From positions 868,001 through 932,000 of the forward strand of contig NZ_CP108036.1 in NCBI RefSeq assembly GCF_036170895.1: a stretch of DNA of 64,000 nucleotides. Reading direction: 5' to 3'. Under the pieces are notes generated by a model. The model made no database searches and had not been told where the DNA came from. It saw only the letters and a list, made by a program, of their open reading frames with translations. Shown here piece by piece: positions 7,615-16,281 of the stretch. Each line of letters starts with the position of its first letter. The stretch's first letter is position 1. The position numbers and the translations under genes are program-made. This DNA is from Streptomyces erythrochromogenes. GTDB taxonomy: Bacteria > Actinomycetota > Actinomycetes > Streptomycetales > Streptomycetaceae.

Positions 7615-9552
7615 CTACGGGAAGGGGTGCGGGACCCTGCGGACGTCGGCGTCGGCGAGGTCGGCCGTCCGCAGCCCCGCCCGCCGCGGCGCGGTGCGCA
7701 GCCGCGGCAGGTACGGGGCGCGCTGGCGGGCCCAGCCGAAGTCGATCGGCAGCAGCCCCGGCACCACCGCGCAGACCGTGTGCAGTCCGATGCGCCGCTG
7801 CTCCGGGGTGGTCTGGTCGACGACGATGACGTCGTGTCCGGCGCGCACCAACTCGTCCACGACGCAGAGCAGGTCGTCGCGGAGGTCGCCGGTGCGGGGC
7901 CGTCCGCGGTCCGTCCAGGACCGGTAGACCTCTTCCACCGGGCGCACGGCGACCGGCTCCCGGTAGGGCCGGACGTGCTCCGCCATCGCCGGCAGCCCGT
8001 ACAGCTGGGCGTGGTCCTTCAGGTGCAGCACCTTGCCGAAGTCGGCCGCCATCGCCTCCAGTTCGTCCCGCCGTTCCTCGACCTGGCGGGGCAGGTGCGG
8101 GATGTAGGTGAGCACTTCCGACAGGGCGGCCTCCACCGCCGCCGCCGGGTCGAGCGCGGCGCCGGCGCCGAAGGAGAACAGTCCGGGGCCGCCGTCGCGC
8201 CGCACCGCGAGCCCGGTGACGACCGGGACCGCCAGGTCGACGCGGTTGTCGAAGGCGTGCACGTCGTAGCCCTGGAGTGCCGCCCGGTCGGCCATCGTGC
8301 GCACCGCCGTGCCGGGTACGCTCGCCAGGTCGATCTCGGTCAGCGGCAGGCCGCCGTACCAGGCGAGCAGGAACGCGTCCCGCTCCACGAGTTCGAGCAG
8401 TGCGCCGAGCAGCGCCTCCTCCGGGCAGCTGCCGATGGCGCAGCCGTTGGAGCACTCGAAGACGAAGTTGTCGGCGGCGACGCCGGCGCTGTAGTGCACC
8501 AGCCGGGCCGGGACCAGGACGGGCCGGTCGTCGCGCAGGGAGTGCCCGTACACCCACGGGATGGGCCGCTCGGGGTCGAAGGGGGACACGAGGGGGTCGT
8601 CGCGATAGGTCTCGGGCGCGTAGAACCCGCACTCGGCCGGGTCCAGCGCCCGCTCGCCCAGTTCCGCGTAACTGGCGGTGAGCAGGGTGTTCCCGGTACG
8701 GCGGTGGGTGCCGGCGTAGCGTTCCAGCCCTTCCAGGTGGGCGAGGTCGCGGCTGGCGGCGAAGCTGTTGGCCTGCCCGCTCCACGTGACGTCCGTCAGT
8801 CCCGCGTACCCGCGCATGAAGACGCTCCCCGCGACCGGGGCGGTGGTGGGCGAGGTGACGTTCAGCCAGGTCCCGCCGCCGAGCACCCCCGTCACCGGGT
8901 TCGCCAGCGCCGCGTACGGCATCGGGTACGAGGAGGCGGCGCGCAGCCGCTGCGCGCCGGGGTCGGGTTTGGGCCTGGAGGCGGGTGCGAAGGGCCGCGG
9001 CGCGTCGGTGCCCCGCGGGCCGCAGTCCGGGCACAGCGGGTCGGCCAGCAGCGGGTACGTCCGGATGCGCAGCGTCTCCAGGTCCAGCCGCGACACCTGG
9101 GGCAGGGCCCGGTCGGCGGCCGCCCCCGCGGGCGCGGTGACCCCGCCGCCGTGGACGGCCCCGTGCAGCGCGTACACCGCGTCGTGCGCGTACCGGGACA
9201 GCCGCGGCCATTCGGGGCCGGTGGGCGTGCCCGGCCGGCGGCCGGTCTCCAGCGCGTCGCGCTCGCTGCGGCTGCGCAGCCGCTGGCGGCGCATGGCCAG
9301 GCACTGGCCGCACGCCGGTGCGCTGCCGTCGCCGCCCCACGGGCCGACGAGCACCTCCCGCGCGGTGAGGTGGACCGTGGCCCGCGGCCGGACCGCGGCG
9401 AACGGGTCGGCGGCCCGCGGCCCCAGGGCGTCGTGCACCCCGAGGGTCACCACGACGGCGCCGAGCGGCTCCAGCGCTTCGGCCAGGTGCCGCCGGGCGG
9501 CTTCGAGGGGCGTCCCGTCGGGGGCGAGCGGACGCGGCGGGGTCGTCGTCAT
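7615..9552 (-). CDS. YcaO-domain cyclodehydratase 1
   Basis: A 645-residue protein of the azoline-forming YcaO family, which uses ATP to phosphorylate the backbone amide and convert Cys/Ser/Thr to thiazolines or oxazolines. The N-terminal region has CGQC (near residue 79) and CPDC (near 172), which may bind zinc. The catalytic domain has LEGLERYAG, SNGCAIGSCPEEALLGALLE and LVERDAF, matching the Mg/ATP-binding glutamates. The C-terminus ends PHPFP, the PxPxP-type tail of cyclodehydratases. It starts with an ATGA overlap on the ABC permease and is the last gene of the operon. A second protein of the same architecture is encoded at 17879-19813, so the two probably divide the substrate residues. 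Confidence 0.92.
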   Translation of the reverse strand: MTTTPPRPLAPDGTPLEAARRHLAEALEPLGAVVVTLGVHDALGPRAADPFAAVRPRATVHLTAREVLVGPWGGDGSAPACGQCLAMRRQRLRSRSERDALETGRRPGTPTGPEWPRLSRYAHDAVYALHGAVHGGGVTAPAGAAADRALPQVSRLDLETLRIRTYPLLADPLCPDCGPRGTDAPRPFAPASRPKPDPGAQRLRAASSYPMPYAALANPVTGVLGGGTWLNVTSPTTAPVAGSVFMRGYAGLTDVTWSGQANSFAASRDLAHLEGLERYAGTHRRTGNTLLTASYAELGERALDPAECGFYAPETYRDDPLVSPFDPERPIPWVYGHSLRDDRPVLVPARLVHYSAGVAADNFVFECSNGCAIGSCPEEALLGALLELVERDAFLLAWYGGLPLTEIDLASVPGTAVRTMADRAALQGYDVHAFDNRVDLAVPVVTGLAVRRDGGPGLFSFGAGAALDPAAAVEAALSEVLTYIPHLPRQVEERRDELEAMAADFGKVLHLKDHAQLYGLPAMAEHVRPYREPVAVRPVEEVYRSWTDRGRPRTGDLRDDLLCVVDELVRAGHDVIVVDQTTPEQRRIGLHTVCAVVPGLLPIDFGWARQRAPYLPRLRTAPRRAGLRTADLADADVRRVPHPFP

Positions 9553-10304
9553 GTCCGGTTGCTCCAGCGGAAGGTCTTGAGCCCGATCGCGCCGAAGACG
9601 ACGGCGAAGCCGAGGAGTGCCGCACAGCCGGTGCCGATGGCGGCGAGGGATCCGGTGCCGGTGAGCGCACCCGTCGCGGCGTCGTTGAGGTAGCGCAGCG
9701 GCAGGACGCGGGAGACCGACTGCAGCCACGTCGGCATCATGTCGAGCGGCAGGAACGAGCCGGACAGGAACGCCATCGGCACCATCAGGCAGTTGGCGAT
9801 GGCGGCGACTGCCTCCGGGGTGTTCGCGTAGGTGCCGACGATCACGCCGATGGCGAGGAAGGCGGTGATGCCGAGCACCAGGGCGGGCAGTACGAGCGGC
9901 CAGCGGCCGTCCAGGACAAGGCCGAATCCGGGGAGCATGGCCACCGCGACGAACACCGCCGCCTGCACCACGCCCACGGCCAGCGCCAGTACGTACCGCG
10001 AGGCGAGCACGGTCGTCAGCGGGGTCGGCGTCAGCCGGATCAGCCGCAGCAGGTCGTCGCGCCGCCACTGCATCAGGGTGAAGGCGATGCCGAAGACGGC
10101 CGCGTTGGCGACGCCCCAGGACATCACTCCCGGCGCGATGTAGGAGATGTAGGGGCGGCCGGTCTCCTCGACGTCCTGCCCGCTGAAGATGAGGCCGAAG
10201 ACGACCAGGAAGAGCAGCGGGAAGGCGAAGGTGAAGAAGAGGGTGGCCTTGTCCCGGACCTGCGCCCGGTAGCCGGCGGCGGTCAGGGCCGTGTATGCGC
10301 TCAT
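9549..10304 (-). CDS. ABC-2 type transporter permease
   Basis: A 251-residue integral membrane protein with about six helices, of the ABC-2 family. It carries the typical late motif with FLSGSFLPLDMMP before the last helices. It overlaps the upstream ATPase by ATGA and the downstream ycaO by ATGA, so stoichiometric translation is likely. With the ATPase it should export the modified peptide and could also provide self-protection. No fused protease domain is present, so leader removal must be done elsewhere. Confidence 0.9.
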   Translation of the reverse strand: MSAYTALTAAGYRAQVRDKATLFFTFAFPLLFLVVFGLIFSGQDVEETGRPYISYIAPGVMSWGVANAAVFGIAFTLMQWRRDDLLRLIRLTPTPLTTVLASRYVLALAVGVVQAAVFVAVAMLPGFGLVLDGRWPLVLPALVLGITAFLAIGVIVGTYANTPEAVAAIANCLMVPMAFLSGSFLPLDMMPTWLQSVSRVLPLRYLNDAATGALTGTGSLAAIGTGCAALLGFAVVFGAIGLKTFRWSNRT

Positions 10305-11269
10305 GCCTGGTACTCCGTCTGCGTGTGGGGGCCGGCCTGCGGGCCGGTGTGTGCGGCGCCCGTGAGTTCGAGGTAGACGTCCTCCAGCGTCGCCGTGCGG
10401 GTCATCACGCCGTCCAGTCCGGTGAGGGCGTCGACGGCCTGGAGCACCTTGCCGGGCGTCGCGGTCTCCAGGACGAGGGAACCGCCCTGGAGGACGGCCC
10501 GGTCCACGCCGGGCAGCGCCGCGGCCTCCTCGACGCCGAGCCGGCCGACGGGCAGCAGCAGGCGCGAGGGGGCGCCGGCCGCGGTGACCAGGCGGTGCGG
10601 CGAGTCGAGGGCGGCGATCTTGCCGCCGACGAGTATCGCGACGCGGTCGCACAGCGCCTCGGCCTCGTCGAGGTGGTGGGTGGTGTAGACGATGGTGCGG
10701 CCCTGGCTCTTGAGGGCGCGCAGCACCTCCCACAGGTCGCGGCGGGCCTGCGGGTCCAGGGCGGCCGTCGGCTCGTCGAGGAAGATCAGCTCCGGTTCGT
10801 GGACGAGTGCGGAGGCGATGGCCAGGCGCTGGCGCTGGCCGCCGGAGAGGTTCTCCACCAGGACGTCGCGCTGTTCGGTCAGCCCCACGCTCTCCAGGGT
10901 GCGGTCCGCGGCCGCCGGTTCGCGGCGGTACAGGCCGGCGACGGTGGCGAGGTGCTCGCGCGCGCTCTGCCGTACGAAGAAGGCCGAGGCCTGGGTCTGT
11001 ACGCCCATGCGGGGCAGGAGTGCGGTGTTGCGGGGCCAGGGGCTCTGGCCGAGGACGGTGACCGTGCCGCCGTCGGCCCGGCGCAGCCCCTCCATGATCT
11101 CGATGAGGGTGGTCTTGCCCGCTCCGTTGGGGCCGAGGAGCCCGAAGAACTCGCCGCGGCGCACGTCGAGGGAGACCCCGTCCACCGCCCGGCGGTCGCC
11201 GTAGTGTTTGTGGACGTCCTGGACGGCGATGGCCGGGGAGTCGGGCGGCTGGGTGCTGTCTGTCGTCAT
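10301..11269 (-). CDS. ABC transporter ATP-binding protein
   Basis: A 322-residue ATPase. Walker A is GPNGAGKTT (near residue 45), the signature is LSGGQRQR, Walker B is LIFLDEPTAALDP, and the switch histidine follows in TTHHLDEAEALCD. A ~90-residue C-terminal domain (DUF4162-like) is typical of drug/antibiotic exporters such as DrrA. The ATG at 11269 is used; upstream parts of the open frame are out-of-frame shadows of the M50 gene. It pairs with the permease downstream and probably powers peptide export. Confidence 0.92.
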   Translation of the reverse strand: MTTDSTQPPDSPAIAVQDVHKHYGDRRAVDGVSLDVRRGEFFGLLGPNGAGKTTLIEIMEGLRRADGGTVTVLGQSPWPRNTALLPRMGVQTQASAFFVRQSAREHLATVAGLYRREPAAADRTLESVGLTEQRDVLVENLSGGQRQRLAIASALVHEPELIFLDEPTAALDPQARRDLWEVLRALKSQGRTIVYTTHHLDEAEALCDRVAILVGGKIAALDSPHRLVTAAGAPSRLLLPVGRLGVEEAAALPGVDRAVLQGGSLVLETATPGKVLQAVDALTGLDGVMTRTATLEDVYLELTGAAHTGPQAGPHTQTEYQA

Positions 11270-11322
11270 GGGTCGTGCGTCCCTTGGGTGTCTGGCGTGC
11301 GGTGTGTTCTGGCTGGGTGGGT

Positions 11323-12423
11323 TCAGGTGGTGGCGGCGTACCAGACGGCTCCGGTGAGGCCGGCCGCCAGCAGCAGGACCAGGACGGCGGAGCCGATGCC
11401 GTATCCGGCGTAGAGCCTCCTGGCGTGCGGCGGGTACGCGGCGGCGGCCGTCCGGTCGCGCATCCGTAGCCGGAGATACCCCGAACTGGCGGGTGCCAGC
11501 CGGGTGACGCGCAGGCCGTGGCCGAGCATCGTGTAGCCGTCCAGCGGGGGCAGCGGGACCAGGTTGACGAGCGCCTGGGCGCTGCCGATGAGCAGCAGCG
11601 CGGAGAGCGTGCGCCGGGTGGGGTCGTCGCCTGCGGGCAGCGCCGCCCACCAGAGCCAGAACGGCAGCAGGAACAGCAGGTTGGCGAAGGCGCCCGCGGC
11701 GGCGACCGCCAGCTGGTGCCGGCGCCGTTCCAGGAAGCGGTAGTTGTCGACGGTGCAGTACATGATGGCGACGGGCAGCCGCCAGCGCAGCCCGATCTCT
11801 CCCACGGTCCCGCCGACGTGGCGGGCGGCCACCCCGTGCGCGAACTCGTGCAGGGCCGTGCTCAGCCACATGAGGGTGGCCACGGCCAGCAGCGGCACCG
11901 GATGGCGCAGCAACCACCCGAAGGCCGAAGCCAGTTCGCCGAAGGACGCGGCGAGCACGGTCTCCATGGCGAGGCAGCCCAGCAGCAGGACGCCGAGCAC
12001 CGCCGGGTGCAGGAGCGGGCGCAGCGCGCGGTGCAGCCGGGCCGTCGTGGCGTCGGCGTCCGCGACCAGGCGCAGCGTGCCGCGGAGCAGGCCGCCCCGG
12101 AGCGGCGGGCCGGGCGGGGCGGGTGCGGGCGGCGGCGGGCCGCCGGCGAGCAACCGGCGGCTGCCGAGGAGGGCCAGCAGCTGCTGCCAGTTGCCCTCGC
12201 CGAGCCGCCGGCCGAAGGCGCGCCCGTACTCGGTGCCGATCTCCGCCAGGCTGCGGGTGCCGTCCAGCCGGGAGACGAGGAAGTGCTCCTTGGGCCCGAT
12301 CTCGAACGAGGCTCCGGACACCGGGTCCTTGACCAGGTGGACGGTCGCCGGCCCGTCGAGGAGCGGCGGGGACAGCAGGACGTCCGGCCGCAGGGCGGGC
12401 CGGTGGTCCAGCAGCCCGGTCAT
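11323..12423 (-). CDS. membrane M50-type metalloprotease with N-terminal PqqD-like domain
   Basis: A 366-residue protein. The first ~95 residues (FEIGPKEHFLVSRLDGTRS onward) resemble PqqD/RRE-like winged-helix peptide-recognition domains. A Pro-rich linker follows, then a hydrophobic domain with the zinc motif HEFAHG near residue 193 and a second motif NLVPLPPLDG near residue 292 that supplies the third ligand, as in site-2 proteases (M50). Five or six membrane segments are predicted. It overlaps the upstream SpaB_C gene by ATGA. In this operon it is the only protease-like protein, so leader cleavage or immunity are reasonable hypotheses; neither is shown by sequence. Confidence 0.82.
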   Translation of the reverse strand: MTGLLDHRPALRPDVLLSPPLLDGPATVHLVKDPVSGASFEIGPKEHFLVSRLDGTRSLAEIGTEYGRAFGRRLGEGNWQQLLALLGSRRLLAGGPPPPAPAPPGPPLRGGLLRGTLRLVADADATTARLHRALRPLLHPAVLGVLLLGCLAMETVLAASFGELASAFGWLLRHPVPLLAVATLMWLSTALHEFAHGVAARHVGGTVGEIGLRWRLPVAIMYCTVDNYRFLERRRHQLAVAAAGAFANLLFLLPFWLWWAALPAGDDPTRRTLSALLLIGSAQALVNLVPLPPLDGYTMLGHGLRVTRLAPASSGYLRLRMRDRTAAAAYPPHARRLYAGYGIGSAVLVLLLAAGLTGAVWYAATT

Positions 12424-13505
12424 GTGGCGACCGCCGTACCGTCGGCCGGGGCCTCGCTCTCGCGCAGCACCCGCCCCAGCAGGTGGGCCAGGTACGCCTC
12501 GTCGCGGATGGTGACGTGCAGCCGGTTGTTGGTCATGTGCATGTACGGGGAGAGCAGCAGCGGCAGGGCTTCGGCGGGATCCGTCACCCGTTCGTCGCGG
12601 GTGCCGTCCCAGGAGCGGAAGACGAGGTCGCCGGCGACGGCGAGCGCCTCGGCGCGCTCGCGCAGCTCCTGGCAGTGCTGCGCCCACCCGGCCAGGAAGG
12701 CGGGGAGGCGGCCGGTATCCCCGGAGGCGAGCGCGCCGCGCACGGCGGCGAAGCGGCGGCCGAGGCCGGGCGCGGTCCGGCCGTAGGTGCGGTCGTACTC
12801 CTCGGATCCGATGAACCCGGTGCCGGGAAAGGCCTGGTGCCAGAACGCGTAGTACCGGTCGAGATATCCGGCGAGTTCGTCCCGGTCGGGCAGGAACACG
12901 CCCGCCATGACCATCATCAGCTGGGCGGAGGTGCCCAGCAGGACGGTGCGCAGGTGCAGGTTCATGCGGTGCAGCGCGTCGATGACGAGATCGCTGGAGC
13001 GGGCGAAATGCCATTCGGCGAGTTCGATGCCGGCGGGGCCGCCGTACTTTCCGTATTCGGGCTCGTACGGCTCGCGGGAGCAGGAATTGTTCGGCCGCAG
13101 GTTCATCCGGCCGTCGGGTCCCATGAAGGCGGCCCGGTCGCCCTCCGGGAACTCGATGTCGAACAGCGTGTTGTAGAACTCGTTGAGGAATCCGGAGTCG
13201 ACCTCGTAGAGCGCTGGGCGGGCCTTGAGGAAGGCCGCCACGGCCTCCTCGGCGCGGCGGCGCACCTCGGGTTCCGCCTCCGGTGCGGCCGGACGCAGCC
13301 GCAGCCGGACGTGCGGGCCCTCCAGCCAGTAGTTGATGAAGAAGTGGCCGGCGAGCAGTCCGTCGGCCGTGAGTGCGGCGATCAGCGGCCGGACGCACTG
13401 CACCAGCAGGGGCTGCGGGTTGGCGGCGTAGAAGATGTGCAGGGCCTGCCAGGCACCGCGGGTGTCGGCGCGGGCGCCGGTGGTGGACGGGGTCATCTCG
13501 GACAT
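12420..13505 (-). CDS. thiopeptide-type LanB C-terminal (SpaB_C) elimination protein
   Basis: A 361-residue protein of the Lant_dehydr_C/SpaB_C family. The N-terminal WQALHIFYAANPQPLLVQCV and HFFINYWLEGPHVRLRL, with R/H-rich loops, are typical of the glutamate-elimination half of split LanB systems. These enzymes remove glutamate from glutamylated Ser/Thr to give dehydroalanine/dehydrobutyrine. The same fold also includes thiopeptide [4+2] pyridine synthases, but only one such gene is present and its partner glutamylation gene overlaps it by 13 nt, so the elimination role is favoured. Confidence 0.85.
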   Translation of the reverse strand: MSEMTPSTTGARADTRGAWQALHIFYAANPQPLLVQCVRPLIAALTADGLLAGHFFINYWLEGPHVRLRLRPAAPEAEPEVRRRAEEAVAAFLKARPALYEVDSGFLNEFYNTLFDIEFPEGDRAAFMGPDGRMNLRPNNSCSREPYEPEYGKYGGPAGIELAEWHFARSSDLVIDALHRMNLHLRTVLLGTSAQLMMVMAGVFLPDRDELAGYLDRYYAFWHQAFPGTGFIGSEEYDRTYGRTAPGLGRRFAAVRGALASGDTGRLPAFLAGWAQHCQELRERAEALAVAGDLVFRSWDGTRDERVTDPAEALPLLLSPYMHMTNNRLHVTIRDEAYLAHLLGRVLRESEAPADGTAVAT

Positions 13506-16267
13506 CGCGTGCCGCCTTCCTGGTCTTCCGGGTCTTCCTGGTCTTCCGGGTCTGCTTCGTCTCGGACGGTGGTGGTGAAGGTCTCGACGGCCAGTTCGGC
13601 GACGTGCGCGCCGCGCGCCGAGTGCACGTGCAGGCCTCCGGGGTCGGGGAGCACCTCCCGGAAGACGACCCGGTGGGCCGGATCGCGCAGCAGCGTCTCG
13701 AAGGCCGCGAGCGACATCAGGCTCGCGAAGTCGACGTAACTCGGTTTGGCCCCGGCCGCCGACGGGCCGGCCGACACGGTCGCGAACACCTGCTCCGGCA
13801 GGCCGTGGGCGCGGCGCCAGCGCTGCCAGTCGAGGAAGTGCGCGGCCTCCTGCGCCCCTCGGACGGGCAGGTCGCCGGCGGTGGTGGTCCAGCTGCGGCG
13901 GCTCAGGACGACGTCGCCGTGGACCACCCTGGGCCGGGTGGTCACGCCGTCGCGCGCGGCGCCCTCCGGTACGCCCGCCCACACCTCGAGCGGTGACATC
14001 GACGACGGGGACAGCAGCAGGAGCGTGCGGGGGATCGCGGGGAGCGCGAGCGGCACCAGGTAGCCGAGGTAGACGGGGATCACCTCGCGGCCCAGGCGGC
14101 GCGAACGCAGCACCACGCGCCCGGTGGCCGGCACGTGTTCGGCGTACAGGTCGTCCAGGTGCAGCCGGTGCTCCGGCGGGAGGGTGCCGCTCTCGCCGGG
14201 GCAGACGATCTCGTGGTCGGTCAGCCGGCCGTGCAGGTTGAGGTTGGTGGTGACCGGGCCGCCCGTGACCTCGGCGAGGACCGCTCCGGGCGGGGTGATC
14301 CGGTGCGCCGTGGCCCGCAGGGCGTCGGAGAGGTACGCGCCCGTCCCGTCGTAGGCGTGGGTGAAGCGGCTGAAGGGGAAGGACACTCCGCCGTACGAGC
14401 GGTTCAGCACGGTCAGCGGGGTGCCGTCGGCAGGATCGCGGCCGAGCTGGAGGTGGTGGCAGCGCGGTGCGAACCGCGGTGCGATCGTGCCCAGTTCGTC
14501 CGCGACGGCCGCGAGGTCCCCTTCGTCGAGGCGCAGGACGGCCGCTGTGTCACGGCCGTTCGCGTCCTCGTACGCCGTCCAGGCCTGCCGCATGCGGCCG
14601 ATGAAGGCGCGGCGCGCCGCGTCCAGGGCACGGATGCCCGGCAGGCCCAGCCAGTTCTCCTCCGGAACGTACTCGCCGCGCTCGTCGAAGGGCTTTCGCC
14701 GGGCGGTGAACGACAGGTACTGGTCGAAGAAGTCCTCGTGGAAGTCGTGCACCAGGCCCAGGAGGTCCTCGCAGCGGCCGCCGGCCCCGTACCGGGCGGT
14801 GAAGAACCCCTCGAAGGTGATCCGCTGGGCCAGCGTGAGGTCGAAGGCGGGCAGGATCCGCTCGAGCGACCGCAGCGCGGTCCAGTCGCGCGGCGGGCAG
14901 GGCAGCTCGTCGCCGGCGCTCACGTCCTCGTACAGCAGGGTGTGCGGCAGGGCCGCGTCCGGTGCGCCGAGTTCCTCCTGGGCGCGGCGCAGGCCGCTGC
15001 GCAGCACCCGCAGCAGGTCGGCCCGTTCCGCGTGCACCGCGGCCGGGTAGCCGGCCAGGGCGGCGGCGGGCGCTTCGAGCAGGGCGGCGAGCCGGTCGGC
15101 CCAGGGCCGATCCAGCGAGGTCAGCGCCTGCCGGAAGGAGCGCAGCGGGTCGCCGCTGTGCACCTCGGTGTCGAGGCGGGGCACGTGCACCATGCCGAGC
15201 TGGAGGAGGGCGGAGACGTACGCCTCGCACTCCTCGGGGCCGGCGGCGTGCTCGGCCGCGAGCCAGTCGGTCAGTTCCCGGTGGCGCAGCTCGGGGCGTT
15301 CGGCGAACAGGCCGAGAAGGCGCTCCAGGGTGCCGCTGCGGCGCAGGAAGAACAGCCGGTCCTTGACCGCGTCGAAGGTGACGGCGGCCGTGTCGTCGCC
15401 CGCCGTGACCGAGCGCCGTACGTAGCGGATCCGGTCGTCCTCGTGGCCCCAGCCGGAGGCCAGGCGCAGCGGCAGGTCGCGGCGGCGCTCCGGATCGGCC
15501 AGGATCAGCTCGGCGAGCCGGGCGAGGACGACGACGTTGAGCCGTACGTGGCTGCTCCACGCGTCGGCCACCCGCACCCCGATCGTCGCGTCCTCGCCGG
15601 CAGTGCCGGTGAAGCGTCCGGTGGCCACGGCGGTGAGGGTGCTGAACGGGCTCGTCTTGCAGGCCGTGCGGTACACGTACGACAGGACTGACCGTTCGGC
15701 CTTGCGGGCCCGTCCGTTCGGCGCTCCGTCGGCGCGGGCGTATCCGTCGAGCTGCCCTTCGAGTACGGGCGAGGCCAGCAGCAGTCCGCTCCGCAGCCGC
15801 TCGTCGGCGACCAGGGCGCGCAGCGCGGTCCGATTGCGGGCCAGGTCGGCGGTGAGCAGCGGCGGCCCCTCGGCCAGCAGTTTGTCCAGCAGGCGGCGCC
15901 GGTGCAGCCAGCCGGCCAGTTGCTCGGCGGCGGCCTCGTCCACGGCCGCGACGGCTTCCACGGCGGTCTCGGTCGAGGCGTCGGGCCGGGCCGGCAGCCG
16001 GTCGTTGTGGATCTGCCGGCGCAGCCGCAACAGGGCGCGGCGCTGGGCCGCGCCCGGGCCGTCCGGCGCCGGGTCGGTGGCGCCGACGGCCGCATGGAGT
16101 ACGTCTCCCAGCCGTTCGGCGCCCCGGCGCAGGCCGGTCTCGGCGCTGAGGACGGCCTCGGCCCAGCGGCGGGTGCCGTCGGCGCGCAGGGCGTCGACCG
16201 CGGACAGCGGGAGCCCTGCGACGCGCAGCATGAAGCGTTCGCCCGCTCGCCACTCGGTGGTGTTCAT
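13493..16267 (-). CDS. lantibiotic dehydratase N-terminal (tRNA-Glu-dependent glutamylation) protein
   Basis: A 924-residue LanB N-domain protein. The Arg/Thr-rich segment SVLSYVYRTACKTSPFSTLT near residue 200 matches the conserved glutamylation region. Further family segments include NRSYGGVSFPFSRF and the late RVVFREVLPDP. Such enzymes transfer glutamate from glutamyl-tRNA to Ser/Thr of the leader-bound peptide. The ATG at 16267 follows AAGGGAG and lies 14 nt after the dehydrogenase stop; the much longer upstream frame is a shadow. The last ~15 codons contain a small DPEDQE duplication (about 13515-13550). It acts with the SpaB_C protein as a split dehydratase. Confidence 0.9.
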   Translation of the reverse strand: MNTTEWRAGERFMLRVAGLPLSAVDALRADGTRRWAEAVLSAETGLRRGAERLGDVLHAAVGATDPAPDGPGAAQRRALLRLRRQIHNDRLPARPDASTETAVEAVAAVDEAAAEQLAGWLHRRRLLDKLLAEGPPLLTADLARNRTALRALVADERLRSGLLLASPVLEGQLDGYARADGAPNGRARKAERSVLSYVYRTACKTSPFSTLTAVATGRFTGTAGEDATIGVRVADAWSSHVRLNVVVLARLAELILADPERRRDLPLRLASGWGHEDDRIRYVRRSVTAGDDTAAVTFDAVKDRLFFLRRSGTLERLLGLFAERPELRHRELTDWLAAEHAAGPEECEAYVSALLQLGMVHVPRLDTEVHSGDPLRSFRQALTSLDRPWADRLAALLEAPAAALAGYPAAVHAERADLLRVLRSGLRRAQEELGAPDAALPHTLLYEDVSAGDELPCPPRDWTALRSLERILPAFDLTLAQRITFEGFFTARYGAGGRCEDLLGLVHDFHEDFFDQYLSFTARRKPFDERGEYVPEENWLGLPGIRALDAARRAFIGRMRQAWTAYEDANGRDTAAVLRLDEGDLAAVADELGTIAPRFAPRCHHLQLGRDPADGTPLTVLNRSYGGVSFPFSRFTHAYDGTGAYLSDALRATAHRITPPGAVLAEVTGGPVTTNLNLHGRLTDHEIVCPGESGTLPPEHRLHLDDLYAEHVPATGRVVLRSRRLGREVIPVYLGYLVPLALPAIPRTLLLLSPSSMSPLEVWAGVPEGAARDGVTTRPRVVHGDVVLSRRSWTTTAGDLPVRGAQEAAHFLDWQRWRRAHGLPEQVFATVSAGPSAAGAKPSYVDFASLMSLAAFETLLRDPAHRVVFREVLPDPGGLHVHSARGAHVAELAVETFTTTVRDEADPEDQEDPEDQEGGTRCPR

Positions 16268-16281
16268 CGTTGTCGCTCCCT

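Noticed and set aside
13515..13555. CTTCCGGGTCTTCCTGGT repeats at the lanB 3' end as a regulatory element or CRISPR-like repeat
   Set aside because: They encode a short DPEDQE duplication in the C-terminal tail of the dehydratase. Too few and too short for an array.
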